Shown here one piece after another: positions 60,298 through 64,000 of a DNA stretch of 64,000 bases. Below the pieces are notes generated by a model. That model saw only the letters and a program-made list of their open reading frames with translations, did not search any database and was not told the origin of the DNA. Each line of letters opens with the position of its first letter. Position 1 is the first letter of the stretch. This DNA is from Paenibacillus sp. FSL H8-0537 (GTDB lineage Bacteria; Bacillota; Bacilli; Paenibacillales; Paenibacillaceae). The stretch lies in NCBI RefSeq assembly GCF_038051995.1, contig NZ_CP150290.1, positions 4,020,001 to 4,084,000 of the forward strand, written 5' to 3'. Made by a program: the position numbers and the translations under genes.

Positions 60298-60969
60298 TTA
60301 AAGTGGTCCCGAAATACCTTGTTTCCGAATCATCAGGAAGTGAGCCGCTAGCATAGCAAGCAATGCGCCAGGCAGGAAGAATACGTGAATCGCGAAGAAG
60401 CGAGTCAGCGTTTGCGCACCTACGATGTCGCCGCCATACAGGAACTTCCCGATGTAAGGTCCGATGTACGGAACGGATTCCGCGATTTGAACGCCGACCT
60501 TAGTTGCGAAGTAAGCTTTGTTATCCCATGGAAGAAGGTAGCCCGTGAAACCAAGGCCCAACATAATGAAGAAAATAAGCATACCTACTACCCAGTTCAT
60601 TTCGCGCGGCGCTTTATAAGAGCCGGTGAAGAATACGCGCAGCGTATGTAAAAACATCATAACAATAACAAGACTCGCACCAAAGTGATGCATACCGCGA
60701 ACGATGCCGCCGAATGCGACCTTATGGTTCAAATAGTCAACGCTTGCATAAGCATTCAGAATATCCGGAACATAATACATCGTCAGGAACATGCCGGACA
60801 AAATTTGAATGACGGTAATAAAAAACGTCAAGCCGCCAAAGCAATAGACGAACGCCGAGAAGTGATGCGCAGGGTTAACGTGCTCAGGAACCTCATGGTC
60901 CGCAACGTCCCTCCACAACGGCGTAATGTCAAGACGTTCATCGATCCAATTGTATACACTTTTAAACAT
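60298..60969 (-). CDS. qcrB: Menaquinol:cytochrome c oxidoreductase cytochrome b subunit
   Basis: A 223-aa cytochrome b6-type protein with four membrane helices. Haem ligands are His pairs in MHHFGASLVIVMMFLHTLRV and in RFFAIHVFFLPGALLAMLAAHF; the quinol-site PW/GYLLPWDNKA loop is visible. It lies 16 bases after qcrA. Confidence 0.97.
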   Translation of the reverse strand: MFKSVYNWIDERLDITPLWRDVADHEVPEHVNPAHHFSAFVYCFGGLTFFITVIQILSGMFLTMYYVPDILNAYASVDYLNHKVAFGGIVRGMHHFGASLVIVMMFLHTLRVFFTGSYKAPREMNWVVGMLIFFIMLGLGFTGYLLPWDNKAYFATKVGVQIAESVPYIGPYIGKFLYGGDIVGAQTLTRFFAIHVFFLPGALLAMLAAHFLMIRKQGISGPL

Positions 60970-60985
60970 CTGATCATTCGCCTCC

Positions 60986-61519
60986 TTAGCCTACCCGTGA
61001 ATTTGGCTTAACTGGACCCAAGTAAACAAATCCATTCTCAATCTTCACTTCGTATTCATCCAATGGATTTGGTGCTACGGTAATGTTCTTGCCGTCTTTC
61101 GTATAACGCGCGTCGTGACACGGGCAGTCATACTCATCTTTACCCTTCGCATTCCAGGCAATCGTGCAACCCAGATGTTTGCAGATTGGTGAAAGCGCAA
61201 ATACTTTGTTATTTGCGTCTTTGGACACCCAAGCAGACAGCTCAGGATCGCTGACGTACCATCCATCAACTTGGTGAATTTGGAACTTAAACTCTTGCGG
61301 ATCTGTTGTAATTTTGCTCTCTTCTACTACTTTAACAAAGGTGCCTTCGGTTTTTTTCTCTAATAATGGGTCTACCGCAAAACGCACCATTGGAAGCACG
61401 GCTCCGCCCATCATAAAAGCGGTTGTTCCACCGAGCGTATACGACAAAAACTGCCGTCTTGACATCTCTTTGCGTTGAAGCGGCTTGTGTGCCGATTCTT
61501 GATGTTCGTGGTTACTCAT
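60986..61519 (-). CDS. qcrA: Menaquinol:cytochrome c oxidoreductase Rieske iron-sulfur subunit
   Basis: A 177-aa Rieske protein. RRQFLSYTLGG with twin arginines followed by one membrane helix suggests Tat insertion. The 2Fe-2S ligands are in CKHLGCTIAW and CPCHDARY. The start is MSNHEHQESA (61519) after AGGGGGT; the frame from 61576 is longer but lacks support. A textbook promoter lies at 61598-61626. Confidence 0.97.
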   Translation of the reverse strand: MSNHEHQESAHKPLQRKEMSRRQFLSYTLGGTTAFMMGGAVLPMVRFAVDPLLEKKTEGTFVKVVEESKITTDPQEFKFQIHQVDGWYVSDPELSAWVSKDANNKVFALSPICKHLGCTIAWNAKGKDEYDCPCHDARYTKDGKNITVAPNPLDEYEVKIENGFVYLGPVKPNSRVG

Positions 61520-61597
61520 CTTCTGTTCTACCCCCTTTGCCAACCATTTCTTGTGTTTTAGCGCATAGCAAAACACATGACGAACTAGGACATACTT

Positions 61598-61626
61598 ATA
61601 ATAGCCTAGGTGCTTAGGAGCGTCAA
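61598..61626 (-). promoter_or_regulatory. SigA promoter of qcrABC
   Basis: TTGACG (complement of 61621-61626) and TATTAT (complement of 61598-61603) are 17 bases apart. Confidence 0.85.
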
Positions 61627-61744
61627 GAATATGGCTGATGATTGACTGCCTAATAAAATGTTGATTTTTAATTTGTAATTAATTTGTCACATTTAACCTT
61701 GCATGGCATTTGTTTTCCCCATAAAATCGTTTAATTATGCAAAT

Positions 61745-61842
61745 CAAGCGTAAACGACTTTTCCGTCCTCTAGCAGCAAAGCTTTCGTTTCGAGGGTGGA
61801 ATGTAGAGAATGGATAACGAAATCATATCCCTTCCTATATTT
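61745..61842 (+). repeat. Two-hairpin interspersed repeat, copy G (type 1, diverged)
   Basis: The head runs CAAGCGTAAACGACTT to TTTCGTTTCGAGG with several changes against copy B. The tail begins GGAATGTAGAGAATGG and closes CCCTTCCTATATTTC. Copy H follows at once. Confidence 0.82.
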
Positions 61843-61885
61843 CAAGGTGAAACGGCCGAAAGCCGTCCTTGGCGGCGCAGGGTGT
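61843..61885 (+). repeat. Two-hairpin interspersed repeat, copy H (head only, type 2)
   Basis: CAAGGTGAAACGGCC to GGCGGCGCAGGG, then it breaks off. Its right edge is next to the TGA of the DUF2487 gene (61887-61889), the same arrangement as copy C at the lipoprotein gene. Confidence 0.82.
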
Positions 61886-61886
61886 A

Positions 61887-62318
61887 TCATTCCGTCGACT
61901 GCTTTGGATTCCACATGAGCGAAACGCGCTCCTTCACGTCCGCAGCATGAGGCAGTTCACCCGCTTGATCTGGCCCCAGCAGCAAATCGGCTTGAACGCC
62001 TGCCAAATCCAGCTTGCCGGATGCTGTCGCTACAATTATATATCGGAAGCCTGCGCCTCTAAGTGAAGCGCATACATCATTAATCATATCAACAGCCGCG
62101 CGGGCACCTACATAATGAAGCGCTGGATAAGTGACGACTCGCCCTTTAAAAGGAATTTCAATCAGATCCATAACATCACGCAGACGCTCCAGAGCAGCAG
62201 TCGCCTCATAAGGCTGCTCTTCGCCGCTCATGCCTGTGACAGGCAGCATACAAGTATCCAAATAAGGACGCAGCTCTTCCCACTGTTCTTCTTGCACATC
62301 GCTAAATTTCATTGCCAA
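61887..62318 (-). CDS. DUF2487 protein (YpiF-like)
   Basis: A 143-aa soluble protein with a Rossmann-like pattern (VVTYPALHYVG, FRYIIVATASGKLDLAGV) and the N-terminal MKFSDVQEEQWEELRPYLDTC. It fits YpiF of B. subtilis, which sits directly before qcrA, in length and place. Function unknown. The C-terminus ends against repeat copy H. Confidence 0.85.
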   Translation of the reverse strand: MAMKFSDVQEEQWEELRPYLDTCMLPVTGMSGEEQPYEATAALERLRDVMDLIEIPFKGRVVTYPALHYVGARAAVDMINDVCASLRGAGFRYIIVATASGKLDLAGVQADLLLGPDQAGELPHAADVKERVSLMWNPKQSTE

Positions 62319-62476
62319 GATCTCCTTCCGCTTGCAGCTACAGCTGGCTTATCGCAGCTTGCGAAAGCCTACGAGCCTCCATTTTATATACCAAGCCTTT
62401 GTCTATGTTAACGTTTTATTCCCCATTTGCCAATGGGTTTTCCCCTTCTGCCTGCCGATTCTTTGTGATGCACAGC

Positions 62477-62543
62477 AAAATAAGCTTCTACCTCAGCCCG
62501 CGAGCTTTCTCGCCGGAGCCTCTGATGGAAGCTTATTTTGCCC
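62477..62543. other. Long perfect-arm hairpin between IDEAL and DUF2487 genes
   Basis: GCAAAATAAGCTTC (62477-62490) pairs perfectly with GAAGCTTATTTTGC (62530-62543). The 39-base centre folds further through GCGAG/CTCGC and CTCAG/CTGAG-like parts. No T-run follows on either strand, so it is not a clear terminator. It is unlike the two-hairpin repeats. Confidence 0.7.
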
Positions 62544-62569
62544 TTCATTCTTGCATCCACGTTATGCCT

Positions 62570-62749
62570 TCACTTCATTTCGTTCAATTCTTTAGCTAAG
62601 CGATAAAACATATCCTCATCGCCAGCCGCAAGCGACTGGTCAATTTCGCGGTATATACGCTCCGCACGGAATTTTCGCACCGCTTCATCCAGCGCCATTT
62701 CTGCTGCAAGCGACAGCATCGCTTCATACGTTACCTTCATTTTATCCAT
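62570..62749 (-). CDS. Small IDEAL-domain protein
   Basis: A 59-aa helical protein with an IDEAL-type domain, here AAEMALDEAVRKFRAERI followed by EIDQSLAAGDEDMFYRLAKE. IDEAL domains occur at the end of B. subtilis YpiB, the neighbour of YpiF, so this may be a shortened YpiB reduced to its tail. The start is MDKMKVTYEAM (62749) after GGAGGTG. Confidence 0.82.
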   Translation of the reverse strand: MDKMKVTYEAMLSLAAEMALDEAVRKFRAERIYREIDQSLAAGDEDMFYRLAKELNEMK

Positions 62750-62771
62750 AGGATACACCTCCACACCGGCG

Positions 62772-63278
62772 TTAAGAGATCCTATATTCTTCGCCTTTCT
62801 TCACGTAGCTTTCCATCGTTCGTTTCATTCGCAGCAAATCGTCCTCCGTAAGCTCTCTAACGACTTTAGCAGGTGAACCAAGAGAAAGCGTATAGGGTGG
62901 TATCTTCTTATTCTCCGTAACAATCGAACCGGCTCCTACTAAAGCATATTCACCAAGCTGCGCGCCGTTAAGTACGATTGCCCCCATTCCAATTAATGTG
63001 CCTTTGCCTATCGTACAGCCATGGATAATCGCCGCGTGCCCGATGGAAACCTCATCTTCCAAAATGAGCGGTTGGTTCGTATTCACATGCCCGACAACTC
63101 CATCCTGTATATTGCAGCTATGTCCAATATGTATTGGCGCCAAATCTCCGCGAAGCACAGCGTTAAACCATACGGTGCTGTACTGGCCAATTGTCACATC
63201 TCCAATCAGCTTCGCTCCTTCTCCGATATAAACACTGGAATGAATCGTTGGTCTTACTCCCAAATAAGGCAGCAGCAT
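62772..63278 (-). CDS. Gamma carbonic anhydrase family protein (YtoA-like)
   Basis: A 168-aa left-handed beta-helix protein built of hexapeptide repeats (YIGEGAKLIGDVTIGQYST, VLRGDLAPIHIGHSCNIQDG). The metal-binding histidines are in VVGHVN and IGHAAIIHGC; QDG and RGD motifs are intact. It may act as a carbonic anhydrase or as a related acyl or metal-binding protein; activity in this subfamily is often unproven. AGAGGGG lies before the ATG. Confidence 0.9.
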   Translation of the reverse strand: MLLPYLGVRPTIHSSVYIGEGAKLIGDVTIGQYSTVWFNAVLRGDLAPIHIGHSCNIQDGVVGHVNTNQPLILEDEVSIGHAAIIHGCTIGKGTLIGMGAIVLNGAQLGEYALVGAGSIVTENKKIPPYTLSLGSPAKVVRELTEDDLLRMKRTMESYVKKGEEYRIS

Positions 63279-63384
63279 CTCGTAAATTCCCCTCTCATTT
63301 GCAATGGAAGTTCAGCATCATACTGCTATGCATCCATTCCTTTACATTAGCGTGGGGTGATTCTATCAACTGCCGCAGCCATTG

Positions 63385-64000
63385 TCAATACATGAACAAT
63401 CGGTTCTGCTCTTCCAGGCTAATGCCCAACATTACCGCTTTGCCCGCCTTCGTCGTTTTGATGACCATGCCGTGCAGCTCATGCTCTCCTAGCCGTATTA
63501 GACCAAGATGGACGAGCATACCAAGCAATCTGTGCTGAAAAATCCGCTCCGCATCATCATAATAAAATGGTTTAATGAGCGGAACCAGTACCTGGCTGAG
63601 CGATTGCGCCGTTACCCACTGATCCGATAGTCCGCCAATCCATTGGACGAGCGCTAAAATGTTCGGAATCGGCCCTTTATACTGCTTAAGCCAGCATTTG
63701 TACAACTGCTGCAATTCATTTGCCGGAGCTGTAAGAAGCCTTTCCTGCCCACCTGGCGTAAGCTTTAAGCCAAGAGGCTCCTCTACAAAATAGTTCATTT
63801 GCACGCAATAATCATAAAGCAGCGACATTCGATTCGGATAATGGTGAAAATATTTGCCGTAGCCGAATCGCCACTCTCCCTTGCCCGGCAGCTCCTCCTT
63901 GATCGAAAACAAATCAAGCAGCTGCAAGCTAAAGCGCTTGTATAGGGAACCGTCAGCCGCCATCGTCACCTCGTTGTGATGGATGTAGTGCAGCAGCCCG
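63385..64000 (-). CDS. Unknown protein, N-terminal part outside window
   Basis: The frame is open to base 64000, so the start lies outside; about 204 codons are visible. The visible part begins GLLHYIHHNEVTMAADGSLY and looks helical with winged-helix-like segments (SLLYDYCVQMNYFVEEPLGL, HRLLGMLVHLGLIRLGE). I suspect a helicase-associated or wHTH protein, but I see no enzyme motif. An internal GTG at 63969 is not the natural start. Confidence 0.75.
   Translation of the reverse strand, partial: GLLHYIHHNEVTMAADGSLYKRFSLQLLDLFSIKEELPGKGEWRFGYGKYFHHYPNRMSLLYDYCVQMNYFVEEPLGLKLTPGGQERLLTAPANELQQLYKCWLKQYKGPIPNILALVQWIGGLSDQWVTAQSLSQVLVPLIKPFYYDDAERIFQHRLLGMLVHLGLIRLGEHELHGMVIKTTKAGKAVMLGISLEEQNRLFMY

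Larger units (their letters stand above)
61520..61886. other. 367-base gene-free gap before qcrA
   Basis: The gap holds the qcrABC promoter (61598-61626), an AT-rich stretch (61640-61740) and the tandem repeat pair G and H (61745-61885). Confidence 0.8.

Noticed and set aside
61745..61885. CRISPR-like array from tandem repeats
   Set aside because: Only 1.5 units, no regular spacers and no cas genes; it belongs to the two-hairpin repeat family.

Overview
The window comes from a spore-forming Gram-positive bacterium close to Paenibacillus. Evidence for this is the bacillithiol genes (bshA, bshB1), sporulation-type genes (YpjB-like, a GerMN lipoprotein), an S-layer (SLH) protein, an IDEAL-domain protein, a proline T-box leader, strong GGAGG ribosome binding sites, roughly 50% GC by eye, and gene order like the Bacillus subtilis qcr-ypj-dapB-pan-dinG region. 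No rRNA, tRNA, CRISPR array, prophage or transposase gene was seen.

Layout. 1-3.4 kb: two coupled ABC exporter halves. 3.9-8.6 kb: nth, a 93-aa unknown and a double-headed dynamin (dynA-like), apparently one operon. 8.7-13.4 kb: envelope genes (SLH protein, GerMN lipoprotein, N-acetylmuramoyl-L-alanine amidase). 13.7-16.9 kb: leuCD and a divergent LysR regulator. 16.9-25.8 kb: methionine salvage genes (mtnU, mtnE, mtnWXB) interleaved with proline synthesis (proBAC); proBAC-mtnWXB look like one coupled operon behind a T-box leader. 26-29.7 kb: a MerR-methyltransferase fusion, an SDR pseudogene, an isolated argC with two ARG boxes, and a TIM-barrel isomerase. 29.9-36.1 kb: a secreted copper amine oxidase, a Met/His-rich membrane-anchored protein, and a divergent two-component system. 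36.2-41.9 kb: dnaD, ackA, hbd, a short FtsH-like protease with a small membrane partner, and a ypmB-like gene. 41.9-56.5 kb: mtaD, rex, dinG, panBCD, birA, cca, bshA, bshB1, mgsA, dapB, mazG-like, with two TPR genes added. 56.8-64 kb: yitT-family gene, ypjB, ypjA, qcrABC, a DUF2487 gene, an IDEAL gene, a gamma-carbonic-anhydrase-like gene and a partial unknown.

How parts work together. The right half is a conserved core colinear with B. subtilis from qcrA to dnaD. In B. subtilis dnaD is followed directly by nth; here about 28 kb of metabolic and accessory genes lies between them.

The least explained signal is a family of about 100-bp, two-hairpin repeats. Eight clear copies lie in gaps between genes: two tandem pairs and an inverted pair around leuCD. 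Other points worth checking are two matching palindromes (TATGTYA-N7-TRACATA) between the amine oxidase and the two-component system, proline T-box control extending into methionine salvage, a start-codon-burying hairpin at ypjB, and the short FtsH module.
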